A DNA stretch of 64,000 nucleotides from Edaphobacter sp. 12200R-103 (GCF_010093025.1 NZ_CP048114.1:1860001-1924000), one strand, 5' to 3'. Shown: positions 9,398 through 20,674, counted from the stretch's first letter. Program-made: numbers and translations. The notes: generated by a model not told the origin, from the letters alone.

Positions 9398-9497
9398 GCC
9401 GTCTCCCTGAGGCTTGACTTGGGTTACGCCAGAACTCTGGCCCAGGGTTTTGAACCTGCTCGCAAGCGAGGATGGGACTCACGCCTTCGCGGCAGGC

Positions 9498-11311
<1,814 letters not shown>

Positions 11312-11527
11312 GGATTCGCTCACCTGTCGGGTAAAAATTTTATGTCTGGAAGAAAGACGAGCAGAGATGTTCACCCGGGGAAGGCGTTGTGGAATCTGCT
11401 CGTGGCCTTCGCTGCGGCATGGGAGCAAAGGCAATTTATCGGGTTGTTTTTAATTTACACAAACGAAGGCTCCAGACAAAGCAAGAAATTCATCGGCCTT
11501 CTATTTATTTATGCCTCTCTTTCGAGC

Positions 11528-11812
11528 CTAAACAGAGGGTTGAGCCAGTAAGGTCTCCACGATCTCGCCCCACTCTGTCTCAAGGCTCCCGGCAGCAGGT
11601 CGCCGGCCTGCCCGCCGGTACCAGTATCCTGCGTTGCCGGTATCACCCTCTTTGCGGTGCAGATAGGCATGTATCCAGGAACCTTCGGCATCCTCGATAT
11701 CCTGGGCAATCTCGTGTGCCCGGTCCCAGTCACCCTGCCCATCCCACCACAAGGCGCGCAATGGATCCTTCAGCGTCTCCGGATCTGCTGCTTTGAACTC
11801 TGCCAGGGTCAT
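11528..11812 (-). CDS. Small conserved protein of unknown function (TPR-like)
   Basis: A 94-residue soluble acidic protein with no signal peptide or membrane helix. The central segment WDRAHEIAQDIEDAEGSW followed by AYLHRKEGDTGNAGYWYRR looks like a pair of helices of the tetratricopeptide kind. I have seen similar small proteins in acidobacteria and planctomycetes, always uncharacterised. Translation starts 9 bases after the stop of the alpha/beta hydrolase, with GGAGG in the gap, so the two are co-translated. The pairing suggests a helper to the hydrolase, but that is inference. Confidence 0.72.
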   Translation of the reverse strand: MTLAEFKAADPETLKDPLRALWWDGQGDWDRAHEIAQDIEDAEGSWIHAYLHRKEGDTGNAGYWYRRAGRRPAAGSLETEWGEIVETLLAQPSV

Positions 11813-11821
11813 CGGTCCTCC

Positions 11822-12730
11822 TTATGGATTCGGAGCAGCGTATCCGCGCTCCTGCATCCATTTGATCAGCAGGTCAGGCCACACGCTCAGCTGTGGATTT
11901 GCTGCCGCCAGCCCGGCTCCGTGAGCCCCGTGCTGGAACAGATGCATCTCCACCGGGACCCCTGCCCGAACCAGAGCCTCATAGAACATCACGCTGTTGG
12001 CCACCGGAACGGTCTTATCATCCGTAGTCGCAAATAGAAATGTCGGCGGAGTCTGTGGTGTGACCTGGGTCTCGTCCGACATGGAAGAGACCAGGCCGGG
12101 ATCGGGATTATCCCCCAGCAAGTTCCGCTTCGATCCCAGATGAACGGAGGGATCCATCATTGTGATTACCGGATACGCCAGGATCAGAAAGTCGGGCCGG
12201 CTGCTCTTCTGCTGAATGGGATCCGTCGCCCCCGGATCGCCTGCGTCGAAGTGTGTCCCGGCGGTCGCGGTGAGATGGCCCCCTGCCGAAAATCCCCACA
12301 TGCCGATGTGATCCTCGGCGATGCCATACTCCGCCGCATGGGCACGCACCAGCCGGATCGCCCGTTGAGCATCGCCCAGCTCCACCGGATGGTGATAGCG
12401 CGGTCCCAGGCGATAGCGCAGGACAAACGCCGCCACGCCGTGATCGTTCAGCCAGTGCGCAATGGCTGACCCTTCCTTATCCATGGAGAGGTGCTGGTAG
12501 CCCCCACCCGGCGCAACCACAACGCCCGTCTTCGTTGCGTTCGGTGCGGCGGGCAGAAAGATCGTCAGCTCCGGCTTATCGGTATCGTCCGTCCCCTGCG
12601 CCCCGGGTGCTCCTTCAGGCCACAACAGTACCGCGCGGCCTGTGGTGGCTGCCGGACTGGGCGGCTGCTGCCCAACAACGAAAGCGGGCATGGAAACAAG
12701 AGCTATGAGACACACCAGCATCGGTCGCAC
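11822..12730 (-). CDS. Exported alpha/beta hydrolase, acetyl-xylan-esterase type
   Basis: About 302 residues when started at the GTG at 12730, which has AAGGAG 10 bases upstream. The first 20 residues form a signal peptide (LVCLIALVSMPAFVVGQ). The nucleophile elbow is GFSAGGH. The oxyanion segment VAPGGGYQHL and the acid/base residues in TTDDKTVPV and HGAHGAGL complete the catalytic set. This arrangement is that of BD-FAE and acetylxylan-esterase-like carbohydrate esterases, which remove acetyl or feruloyl groups from plant polysaccharides. It forms a two-gene operon with the small protein downstream. The exact ester is unknown. Confidence 0.8.
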   Translation of the reverse strand: MRPMLVCLIALVSMPAFVVGQQPPSPAATTGRAVLLWPEGAPGAQGTDDTDKPELTIFLPAAPNATKTGVVVAPGGGYQHLSMDKEGSAIAHWLNDHGVAAFVLRYRLGPRYHHPVELGDAQRAIRLVRAHAAEYGIAEDHIGMWGFSAGGHLTATAGTHFDAGDPGATDPIQQKSSRPDFLILAYPVITMMDPSVHLGSKRNLLGDNPDPGLVSSMSDETQVTPQTPPTFLFATTDDKTVPVANSVMFYEALVRAGVPVEMHLFQHGAHGAGLAAANPQLSVWPDLLIKWMQERGYAAPNP

Positions 12731-12863
12731 GTTCGAAGAACTCCTTAAAAGGATTTGCACCACTGTAACAAGTAGAGCGTTGCCGCTCATCAGCGAGGAT
12801 AGATTTTTTCTTTATGTATCCGTACCCTGTTAGAAGATGTTACCGACCTCCCCCGGAGAACTC

Positions 12864-13451
12864 ATGAGACAACTTGTCGAGAAGCAGCTTGCGCAGTCGA
12901 TCTCTACGATGCAGGCCACTTTGGCAGATCCGGCGATCGCCGATACGATCGTCACGATTGCAGAGCTTACGGCCAGATCCATGCAGGCCGGCGGCAAGCT
13001 GATGGTCGCAGGCAATGGCGGCTCTGCAGCCGATGCACAGCATCTCGTTGCCGAGTTTGTCGTCAGATTGGTCCACAATCGACCTGCAATGCGCGCTGTC
13101 GCATTGACCACGGACAGTTCCATCATGACCGCAGCTGGAAACGACTTCGGCTTCGACTGCCTCTTTGCGCGCCAGATCGAAGCGCTTGGAGCCCCCGGCG
13201 ACGTCTTCCTCGGAATCTCGACCTCGGGAAACTCGAAGAACATCATCCAGGCCTTGCACCAGGCAAAGCAGATGGAAATCACTACGGTGGGCTTTACCGG
13301 CAACGGGGGAGGCCAGATGAAGACTCTCTGCGATCACAATGTCATCATTCCCTCGAACGTGACGATGAACATCCAGGAGTGCCACCTTACGCTGGAGCAT
13401 ATCTTCTGCCTGGCTGTCGAGCACTTCTACTTCCAGGACACAAAGCAATAG
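12864..13451 (+). CDS. gmhA: Phosphoheptose isomerase (sedoheptulose 7-phosphate isomerase)
   Basis: A SIS-domain protein of 195 residues that converts sedoheptulose 7-phosphate to D-glycero-D-manno-heptose 7-phosphate for lipopolysaccharide core heptose. Family signatures are the phosphate-binding GNGGSAADAQHLVAEF, the GISTSGNSKNI loop, and NIQECHLTLEHIFC, which carries the catalytic histidine. I prefer the ATG at 12864 (GGAG upstream) over 12837. Other SIS proteins such as DiaA are close relatives, but the C-terminal motif favours GmhA. It fits with the GT9 heptosyltransferase-like gene at 50.0-51.1 kb. It is convergent with the thioredoxin gene, with only 19 bases between stops. Confidence 0.85.
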   Translation: MRQLVEKQLAQSISTMQATLADPAIADTIVTIAELTARSMQAGGKLMVAGNGGSAADAQHLVAEFVVRLVHNRPAMRAVALTTDSSIMTAAGNDFGFDCLFARQIEALGAPGDVFLGISTSGNSKNIIQALHQAKQMEITTVGFTGNGGGQMKTLCDHNVIIPSNVTMNIQECHLTLEHIFCLAVEHFYFQDTKQ

Positions 13452-13470
13452 ATTCTCTTTGCATAGCCGA

Positions 13471-14046
13471 TCAGCGCGACGGCTGTGCCGGCTCTCTCAG
13501 CAGCGCATCCACGTCCCCGCGAAATTTCGTTTCGTTGAGTGCACCCACATAGGTCTGGGCGACTCTTCCTTCACGGTCCACCAGGATGGTCGTGGGAAGA
13601 CCGTCCATTGCATAGGCCAGCTGCGACATCGGCGCGGTGATCGCGATCGGGTAATCCACATGGAGTCTCTCGACGAAGCGGAGCACCGCAGGCGGAATCT
13701 CCGCGGAGTTGCGCTCATCGGTAGCTACGCCGACGATCGCAAATCCGCGCTTGCCGTAGTCGTGGCCCAGTTGGACGAGCATCGGCGTCTCCTGCCAGCA
13801 GGGACCGCACCATGTCGCCCAATAGTTGATCGCGATCACCTCTCCGCGGTGAACTCGCAGACTCCATGTCTCTCCCGTCAAAAGACTCAGGTGCACCACC
13901 GGCATCGGTTTACGCTCCGCTACCGGGATCAAACGAGAGTGAGTATCCAGACCCAGGCGGACAAAAATCACAAGCGACACCACCAGCAGAGCGATTGCGG
14001 CTGCGAGAATACTCTTCATTGCTGGCGAAAATCGGCGTTGGCGCAT
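13471..14046 (-). CDS. Membrane-anchored thioredoxin-like protein (TlpA/ResA type)
   Basis: About 191 residues from the ATG at 14046; ATGs at 14142 and 14019 are also possible and none has a good ribosome site. An N-terminal membrane helix (ILAAAIALLVVSLVIFV) places the domain in the periplasm. The redox centre is WATWCGPCWQE, and a cis-proline follows in GLPTTILVDREG, as in TlpA/ResA proteins. These reduce disulfides, often on apocytochrome c. The cytochrome c gene at 21.8 kb is a plausible but unproven client. It is divergent from the lipoprotein gene. Confidence 0.82.
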   Translation of the reverse strand: MRQRRFSPAMKSILAAAIALLVVSLVIFVRLGLDTHSRLIPVAERKPMPVVHLSLLTGETWSLRVHRGEVIAINYWATWCGPCWQETPMLVQLGHDYGKRGFAIVGVATDERNSAEIPPAVLRFVERLHVDYPIAITAPMSQLAYAMDGLPTTILVDREGRVAQTYVGALNETKFRGDVDALLREPAQPSR

Positions 14047-14259
14047 CGCTGTCGAGACTATAAGATTCAACCGGCCTTTACTACAGATCCATCTCAAGGC
14101 TGGCCATGAATCCGAAGCCCTTATCCTGTCTGTAGACAACAATATCGAACTGTCTTTTAAAACTGCATGCAGTCGTTCTTTTCGTCTGCGGCATCACACC
14201 ACAGGTACAACGCCATCCGCAGCTTTTGGCGGGATAGAGGCTGTACGTAAGGAGACTGA

Positions 14260-14835
14260 ATGGAACGACCGAACCTGCAGCAAAACGCAAAACTGCTCCG
14301 CCTTGCTGGAAAAGCATCCCTCCTGATTGCCTCTCTCTGGGCGCTCTCTGGTTGCAACACGAAGAACAAGCCCACGCCGGAGAACTTCACTAAGGCAATC
14401 AACGCCTACTATCTCGAGCGCTCCGAGTGTCTCTTTCCGAATATGCGCTTCCCCTTTGCCACCTCCGATACGGAAGAGACCAAACAGATGAACGCTCTGG
14501 TTCGAGCACGTCTCCTCGAATCCAGTTACGAGTCCGCTGTCAAAACTACCCGGTACACCGTCAGCAGGACCGGACAGCGCTTCGCCCCGCGCTTCTGCTA
14601 TGGGCATCGAGAGGTCGCTTCCATCGACGATTCCACTCCCCCGGCTACCGGTCCCAGCGGATTCCCCGAGACAGTCGTGAACTACCACTACACCCTCAAA
14701 GATGTCCCAGTCTGGGCTCAATCTGACGATATCGCGGGGGCCTTCCCCAAAATGGCCGAGGCCACAACCAAGGCCGGCACCGATAAGATCAGCCTCGCCC
14801 AGACGCTCGCCGGATGGCAGGTGCCGGAACGCTAA
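14260..14835 (+). CDS. Predicted lipoprotein of unknown function
   Basis: A 191-residue protein with an AAGGAG ribosome site 5 bases before the ATG. A hydrophobic segment ends in the lipobox L-S-G-C, with Cys32 as the lipidation site. After cleavage about 160 polar residues remain, with a YHYTLKDVPVWAQSDDI region near the C-terminus and no fold I recognise. It is monocistronic: divergent from the thioredoxin gene, and separated from lhr by 187 bases of structured sequence. The real reading frame is supported by the lipobox and ribosome site. An antisense open frame covering the same DNA is rejected. Confidence 0.72.
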   Translation: MERPNLQQNAKLLRLAGKASLLIASLWALSGCNTKNKPTPENFTKAINAYYLERSECLFPNMRFPFATSDTEETKQMNALVRARLLESSYESAVKTTRYTVSRTGQRFAPRFCYGHREVASIDDSTPPATGPSGFPETVVNYHYTLKDVPVWAQSDDIAGAFPKMAEATTKAGTDKISLAQTLAGWQVPER

Positions 14836-14838
14836 AGC

Positions 14839-14941
14839 ATTTCCCGCGAAGGTGTAGAGCGAATCACGAAGCTTCGCGCCGTTTTCTCTCGGGGAAAACG
14901 GCTTTGGCAGATGTTTCTTGAAACACATGATCGCGGGAAAT
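14839..14941. repeat. Nested inverted-repeat element in the lipoprotein-lhr gap
   Basis: An 11-bp perfect inverted repeat at 14839-14849 and 14931-14941 encloses three smaller hairpins: 14845-14851 with 14872-14878, 14878-14885 with 14895-14902, and one around 14912-14925. The middle hairpin may terminate the lipoprotein transcript. The whole unit has the look of a dispersed intergenic element or a structured RNA. Copy number elsewhere is unknown. Confidence 0.55.
14878..14902 (+). terminator. Probable terminator after the lipoprotein gene
   Basis: An 8-bp stem (14878-14885 with 14895-14902) with a 9-base loop, about 40 bases after the stop codon. The following T-run is short, so it may be weak. 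Confidence 0.45.
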
Positions 14942-15022
14942 CTTCGAAGTTCCGGCAGTACTTCATCGCGCGTGCAGGCGCCCGCATCGTATAGAAGGAG
15001 ATAAAGCACTCTCTCGATCCGA

Positions 15023-18000
15023 ATGCCTTCTACACGAAAGACCTCAACGCGAGAGCCCGATAGTACCTCGAAGGAATCCCCTGAAGGATCGGTTGCGCAA
15101 AACGCGAGCCAGGTCCTCGAACTCTTTCACCCTGTCACAGCGCGGTGGTTTACGACTGTCTTTGAGACGCCGACGCCTCCCCAGGTTCAGGGATGGCCTG
15201 CCATCGCGCGCGGCGACTCGACCCTCATCCTCGCCCCCACCGGAACCGGCAAGACCCTGACGGCGTTTCTCTGGTGCCTGGACCGGCTGATGCTGCACAC
15301 CCCTGCCGAAACTCCCGCAGGCTGCAAGACTGTCTACATATCGCCGCTCAAAGCACTGGCAGTTGACGTAGAGCGCAACCTTCGCTCTCCTCTAGTGGGC
15401 ATCGCCAACATGGCGAAGCAGCTTGGCACCCCGGTACATATTCCGGAGATCAGCGTGCGCACCGGCGATACCTCGCAGAAGGATCGAGCACGCTTCCGAA
15501 GAAATCCCGGCGACATCGTTATCACCACGCCTGAGAGCCTCTACCTCATGCTGACCTCCGAAGCCGGCGAGGCTCTGCGCTCGGTTGAGAGCATCATCAT
15601 TGACGAGATCCACGCGCTCGTACCCACCAAGCGTGGAGCGCACCTTGCCCTCTCGCTCGAGCGCCTGGAAGCATTGACCGGCCGAAAACTTCAACGCATC
15701 GGGCTCTCCGCGACCCAGAGACCGCTCGAAGAGGTTGCCCGCTTCCTCGGAGGCGCCCAGGCTCCCGCGAAAGGCCGCTCCTCGAAGAAAACGACACACC
15801 AGCATGAGATCGAAGCCGAGACCGCGACAGTCCTCGCTGAGATCGAGGGCGAAGCAGAGGCCGGAAGCCTTGCCGCCCCTCTCTATCGCCCAGTCAGTAT
15901 CGTCAACGCAGGAGCGAGAAAGCCTCTCGAACTGAAGGTAGAAGTTCCGGTCGAAGATATGGCTCGCTTGGGCCAGATCGAAGATCAGCCCAGTGGTCCA
16001 GCGTCGCAGGGGCCGAAGCGAACCTCCATCTGGCAGTCCATCTATCCTCGCCTGTTGGAGCTGATCCAGGAGCACACCTCCACCCTCATCTTCGTCAACG
16101 CCCGCCGGGTAGCAGAGCGCCTCGCGGGATCACTCAATGAGCTTGCCGGTGAAAATGTCGCACGCGCCCATCACGGCTCACTAGCCGCCCTGCAGCGGAG
16201 CGAGATCGAAGAGCTTCTCAAAGCCGGCAGGATCAAGGCTCTCGTCGCCACCTCGTCGCTCGAACTCGGCATCGACATGGGTGCCATCGATCTCGTCATT
16301 CAGATCGAAGCTCCCCCTTCCGTCGCCAGCGGTCTTCAGCGCATCGGCCGCGCCGGTCACCAGATCGGCGCGCCATCCTCTGGAATTATCTTCCCCAAAT
16401 ATCGTGCCGACCTCATCGCCTGTGCCTCAGTCACACGCGCCATGCACGAGGGCCACGTCGAATCGACACGCTTCCTGCGCAATCCGCTCGACGTGCTCGC
16501 GCAACAGATCGTCGCCATCATCGCCCATCCTCCTCTAAGCATCGAGGACGCGGAGCGGCGCCGCTCCGCTCGTACCGACGAAGAGGAGAGCCCCGGAATC
16601 AGCTACGCTTCTCTCTTCGAGATCGTTCGTAGCGCCGCCCCGTTCGCCGGACTCAGTCAGGCCGTCTTCGATGGCGTCCTCGATATGCTGGCGGGCCGTT
16701 ACCCTTCAGACGAGTTTGCCGAGCTTCGTCCGCGCATCACCTGGGACCGCACTCGCAACTGGCTCACCCCTCGCGCAGGCGTCAAACGCATCGCCATCCT
16801 AAATGCTGGCACGATCCCGGACCGCGGAACCTATGGGGTCTTCCTCGCAGGCGAACGATCCAAACCGGTGCGCGTGGGCGAACTCGACGAGGAGATGGTC
16901 TTCGAGAGCCGCACCGGCGAGACCTTCATCCTCGGCGCCTCCGCCTGGCGGATCGAAGAGATCACGCACGACCGGGTCCTCGTGTCGCCCGCCCCCGGCG
17001 AGGCCGGAAAGATGCCCTTCTGGCACGGCGATCAGGCCGGGCGTCCGCTGGAGTTCGGAAGAAACATTGGCGCGCTCATTCGCGAACTCCGCGAACTGCC
17101 CCGACCCGTCGCCATGGCGAAGCTCACCTCCGAGCACGACCTTGAACCTACCGCCGCAGAAAACGTACTGCGCTATCTTGCTGATCAGGAGATCGCCACC
17201 ACCGTCGTTCCCGACGACCGGAACATCGTCATCGAAAAGGTTCGGGACGAGCTTGGCGACTGGCGCGTCTGCGTCCTCACCCCCTTCGGAAGCCGCATCC
17301 ACGCCCCCTGGGCGATGGCCGTCACCGCCAAGCTGCGCGCCGCCAACGGCCCGGAGGTCGAGACCATGTGGAGCGACGAAGGCTTCGTCCTTCGCTTCCC
17401 CGAGACCGATCAGGCGCCCGATATCGAAGCTCTTCTTCCCGAGCCTGAAGAGGCCGCCGAGATGGTCCTCCGCCAGCTCGGCTCAACCGCTCTCTTCGCC
17501 GCAAAGTTCCGCGAGAGCGCCGCGCGAGCTCTTCTCCTCCCCAGGCGCAGAGCCGACGGGCGAAGCCCGCTATGGCAGCAGCGCAAACGCGCCTACGACC
17601 TGCTCAGTGTCGCCAGCCGCTACGCATCGTTCCCTATCCTGCTTGAGGCCTACCGTGAGTGCATGCGCGACGTCTTCGACATGCCCGCGCTCATGGAAAC
17701 GCTTCGCCTCATCTCGAATCGCACCCTCCGCGTGCACACGGTCGAATCGCGCACGCCATCGCCCTTCGCCTCTGCCCTGCTCTTCAGCTACGTCGCGAAC
17801 TACATCTATGACGGCGATGCTCCTCTGGCCGAACGTCGCGCGCAGGCGCTCTCCATCGACCAAGATCAGCTTCGCGAGCTGATGGGCGACGCCGACCTCC
17901 GCGAGCTACTCGATCTCTCCGCAATCGAGCAGACCGAAGAACAACTCCAGGCGCTCGCCGAGGGCTACCAGGCCCGCAACATGGACGGCGTCCACGATCT

Positions 18001-19813
18001 TCTGCTTCGTCTCGGCGATCTCAACCGCGAAGAGCTCCTGCGCCGCAGTGTAAGCGCCGAAGTCGCCGTCAGCGTACAGCGACTGCAGCGATCCCGCCGC
18101 GTCCTCGAGGTACAGATCGCCGGTCAAAAGCGCTTCATAGCCGTCGAAGACGCTGCACGCTACCGCGACGCCCTCGGCATTCCGCTGCCGCCAGGACTCC
18201 CCACCGCCTTCCTCACGGAAGTCCCCGACGCGGCGGTCGACCTCGTTCGCCGGTACGCAAGAACCCACGGCCCCTTCACCACGCACGAAGCCGCCGCTCG
18301 CTTCGGCCTCTCTCCGGATGCTGTCGAGGCAGTTCTCCGCGTACTCGTCCACTCCGGCCGCGTCGTCGAAGGAGGTTTCCGCCCCGGAGGCATCCACCGC
18401 GAGTGGTGCGACGCTGCAGTGCTCCGCTCCATCCGCCGCAAGAGTCTCGCCCGCCTCCGCAAGGAAGTAGAGCCCGTCGAACAAGCCACGCTGGCCCGGC
18501 TCATCACCCGCTGGCAGGGCGTCGTGCAACCGCGACGCGGACTCGATGCCCTACTCGACGTCATCGAAAATCTTCAGGGAGCGCCACTGCCCGCCTCCAT
18601 CCTCGAATCCGAGATCCTTCCGGCCCGCGTCCTCAACTATCGGCCCTCCGATCTCGACACCCTCATCGCCGCTGGCGAGGTCGTGTGGGTCGGCCTCGAC
18701 CCCCTGGGCGAACGCGACGGCAGAATTGCGCTCTACCTCTCAGAGAAGCTGTCCTCACTCTGGCCTGCCGCGCAGGACAGCCCTACCCCGCTCAACGACC
18801 GCGAGCAGCAGATCATCGATTACCTCCGCGCTCGCGGCGCATCCTTCTTCCAGGACCTACACGACGGCCTCGGCGGTGGGTATCCCGGCGAAACCCTCGA
18901 CGCTCTCTGGTCGCTCGTCTGGAAGGGCCTCGTTACCAATGACGGTCTCTCTGCACTGCGCGCTTACTGCGAAAAGCCTTCGACCTCCAAACGTGGAACG
19001 CGCCGCGTTCACAACCAACTTGGCTTCCGCTCCCGCAGAACAACACCGCCAACCGGCCAGGGCCGATGGGCGCTCCAGTCAGCTGCATTCGCCGACCAAC
19101 AGCAGCGTGCAACCGCGTGGCGTCATGCCCTCGCACAGCAGCTGCTCAATCGCTACGGCGTCGTCTTCCGCGAAACGGCACACGCCGAAAACATCTCCGG
19201 CGGATTCTCTGCCGTCTACGACGTCCTTAAAGCAATGGAGGAAAGCGGAAAGATTCGCCGCGGCTATTTCGCCGCCGACCTAGGAGCCACGCAGTTCGCA
19301 CTCCCCGCAGCAGTCGATCTCCTTCGTTCGCTTCGTACAGGAGCCGGCGCACAGGCCGATCCCGACCGTATAGAAACCGTCCAACTCGCCGCGACCGATC
19401 CCGCAAATCCCTACGGCGCACTGCTCCGATGGCCAGCGGGTGGAGACGAAGCCTCATCGCTCACCCGCAGCGTTGGCGCACGCGTCATCCTGTGCAACGG
19501 CTATCTTACCGCCTACCTTCGGCGGGGAAACTCGGCCCTCCAGATCTTTTTGCCGGAAGACGAGCCGCAGCGCTCCAACGTCGCCCGCGCAATCGCGGAC
19601 TTCCTCTTCCATCACGCGCAGCAGCCAGACGAAGACACCGAAGCACACGGCGGAATCCTAATCGCAACCATCAATGGCACCCCCGTCGCCGAGCACTGGA
19701 TGGCTCGCTTCCTTCTCGATGCAGGCTTCACCGCCGGAGCCATGGGCTTCAACGTGCGCCGCCGCCTGCCCACCTTGCCCGGCGTCAAAGTCGAGTCGAG
19801 GCCGAATGCCTGA
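15023..19813 (+). CDS. lhr: Large ATP-dependent helicase of the Lhr family
   Basis: A 1,596-residue protein, the full Lhr length. The superfamily 2 core holds APTGTGKT (residues 71-78), DEIH at about 194-197, SATQRP near 228 and QRIGRAGHQ near 440. A charged insert of about 60 residues lies near residues 245-305. The winged-helix and beta-barrel Lhr-core domains follow, then the long Lhr C-terminal half. Lhr proteins are 3'-to-5' helicases acting on DNA and RNA:DNA hybrids in repair. The gene's last 8 bases overlap the start of the Nei-type glycosylase, so both are translated from one message. That partnership is also found in other phyla, which supports a repair role. The ATG is the only start available after an in-frame stop at 15002. 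Confidence 0.9.
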   Translation: MPSTRKTSTREPDSTSKESPEGSVAQNASQVLELFHPVTARWFTTVFETPTPPQVQGWPAIARGDSTLILAPTGTGKTLTAFLWCLDRLMLHTPAETPAGCKTVYISPLKALAVDVERNLRSPLVGIANMAKQLGTPVHIPEISVRTGDTSQKDRARFRRNPGDIVITTPESLYLMLTSEAGEALRSVESIIIDEIHALVPTKRGAHLALSLERLEALTGRKLQRIGLSATQRPLEEVARFLGGAQAPAKGRSSKKTTHQHEIEAETATVLAEIEGEAEAGSLAAPLYRPVSIVNAGARKPLELKVEVPVEDMARLGQIEDQPSGPASQGPKRTSIWQSIYPRLLELIQEHTSTLIFVNARRVAERLAGSLNELAGENVARAHHGSLAALQRSEIEELLKAGRIKALVATSSLELGIDMGAIDLVIQIEAPPSVASGLQRIGRAGHQIGAPSSGIIFPKYRADLIACASVTRAMHEGHVESTRFLRNPLDVLAQQIVAIIAHPPLSIEDAERRRSARTDEEESPGISYASLFEIVRSAAPFAGLSQAVFDGVLDMLAGRYPSDEFAELRPRITWDRTRNWLTPRAGVKRIAILNAGTIPDRGTYGVFLAGERSKPVRVGELDEEMVFESRTGETFILGASAWRIEEITHDRVLVSPAPGEAGKMPFWHGDQAGRPLEFGRNIGALIRELRELPRPVAMAKLTSEHDLEPTAAENVLRYLADQEIATTVVPDDRNIVIEKVRDELGDWRVCVLTPFGSRIHAPWAMAVTAKLRAANGPEVETMWSDEGFVLRFPETDQAPDIEALLPEPEEAAEMVLRQLGSTALFAAKFRESAARALLLPRRRADGRSPLWQQRKRAYDLLSVASRYASFPILLEAYRECMRDVFDMPALMETLRLISNRTLRVHTVESRTPSPFASALLFSYVANYIYDGDAPLAERRAQALSIDQDQLRELMGDADLRELLDLSAIEQTEEQLQALAEGYQARNMDGVHDLLLRLGDLNREELLRRSVSAEVAVSVQRLQRSRRVLEVQIAGQKRFIAVEDAARYRDALGIPLPPGLPTAFLTEVPDAAVDLVRRYARTHGPFTTHEAAARFGLSPDAVEAVLRVLVHSGRVVEGGFRPGGIHREWCDAAVLRSIRRKSLARLRKEVEPVEQATLARLITRWQGVVQPRRGLDALLDVIENLQGAPLPASILESEILPARVLNYRPSDLDTLIAAGEVVWVGLDPLGERDGRIALYLSEKLSSLWPAAQDSPTPLNDREQQIIDYLRARGASFFQDLHDGLGGGYPGETLDALWSLVWKGLVTNDGLSALRAYCEKPSTSKRGTRRVHNQLGFRSRRTTPPTGQGRWALQSAAFADQQQRATAWRHALAQQLLNRYGVVFRETAHAENISGGFSAVYDVLKAMEESGKIRRGYFAADLGATQFALPAAVDLLRSLRTGAGAQADPDRIETVQLAATDPANPYGALLRWPAGGDEASSLTRSVGARVILCNGYLTAYLRRGNSALQIFLPEDEPQRSNVARAIADFLFHHAQQPDEDTEAHGGILIATINGTPVAEHWMARFLLDAGFTAGAMGFNVRRRLPTLPGVKVESRPNA

Positions 19814-20654
19814 GGGAGATACGATCTATCGGTCCGCCCGCGCGCTGCAACGCGCTATAGGCGGAAAAGTTGTCACCGGCTTCGAAACGGCCTTAGCCAA
19901 GATCGCCAGCGTCGACGACAACACTCCCATCACCGGCCGCACCATCACGAGTGTCGAGTCCCGCGGCAAGTGGCTCCTCATCCACTTCAGTGGCGACCTG
20001 ATCCTCGCCACTCACATGCTGATGAGCGGAAGCTGGCATCTCTATCGCACCGGCGAACGCTGGCATATGCCCCGCTCGCGCATGCGAATCGTCATCACGG
20101 CCACCGACTGGCAGGCCGTCGCCTTCAACGTTCCCGTGGCCGAGTTATACACTGCTCGCTCGCTCGAACGCAGTTCGCAAATCCCCAGGCTTGGCCCCGA
20201 CATCCTGTCCACAGATTTCACTCTTCAACAAGGCGTAGAACGCCTGAAGCAACACGCCCTCAAGTCACCCTCTGCCGAAGTAGGAACAACCCTGCTGAAC
20301 CAGCGCGTACTCGCCGGACTCGGCAACGTCTACAAGAGCGAGGTCGCCTTCTCCGCCGGGGTACATCCCTTTCGCGCCATCAGCACACTGATCCCCGCAG
20401 AGATCGAGCGCCTCGTCGAGTTCGCACATCGCTATATAAAGGCAAACGTGATCGACGGCAAGGGCGACGGCATCGTCACCTACTCCGGAAACCGCCGCAC
20501 CACCCACGCCACCGACCGCCGCGAGCGTCTTTGGGTGTACGGCAGGCAGCACCAGGAGTGCCGACGCTGCGGTGCCACGATCCTCATGCGCCGCCAGGGG
20601 ACCGGGGCCCGCTCCACCTATTGGTGCCCGGATTGCCAGCCCTGGAGAGACTAG
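19806..20654 (+). CDS. nei: Fpg/Nei-family DNA glycosylase-lyase (endonuclease VIII-like)
   Basis: A 282-residue base-excision enzyme. Once the start Met is removed, Pro2 and Glu3 of MPEGD are the catalytic nucleophile and acid, and Lys55 in SRGKWLLIHF is the conserved lysine. The helix-two-turn-helix region contains LLNQRVLAGLGNVYKSE. A C-terminal zinc finger has CRRC and CPDC pairs. The MPEGD start and lack of the Fpg-type MPELP favour Nei over MutM. It removes oxidised pyrimidines and nicks the site. The start codon lies inside the end of lhr (8-base overlap), so the longer open frame from 19674 is not the real gene. Confidence 0.9.
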   Translation: MPEGDTIYRSARALQRAIGGKVVTGFETALAKIASVDDNTPITGRTITSVESRGKWLLIHFSGDLILATHMLMSGSWHLYRTGERWHMPRSRMRIVITATDWQAVAFNVPVAELYTARSLERSSQIPRLGPDILSTDFTLQQGVERLKQHALKSPSAEVGTTLLNQRVLAGLGNVYKSEVAFSAGVHPFRAISTLIPAEIERLVEFAHRYIKANVIDGKGDGIVTYSGNRRTTHATDRRERLWVYGRQHQECRRCGATILMRRQGTGARSTYWCPDCQPWRD

Positions 20655-20674
20655 ATCCTTACCCTTTCCGGATC

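Noticed and set aside
11312..11527. Sigma-54 promoter upstream of amtB
   Set aside because: No TGGC-N8-TTGC match with correct spacing was found on the minus strand.
14194..15009. 271-codon frame on the minus strand over the lipoprotein
   Set aside because: It has no ribosome site or recognisable domain, and the plus strand has an AAGGAG site and a lipobox.
16803..17882. 359-codon plus-strand frame inside lhr
   Set aside because: The product is Ser/Pro/Arg/Ala-rich low-complexity sequence typical of a shifted frame in GC-rich DNA, and lhr motifs in the main frame are uninterrupted.
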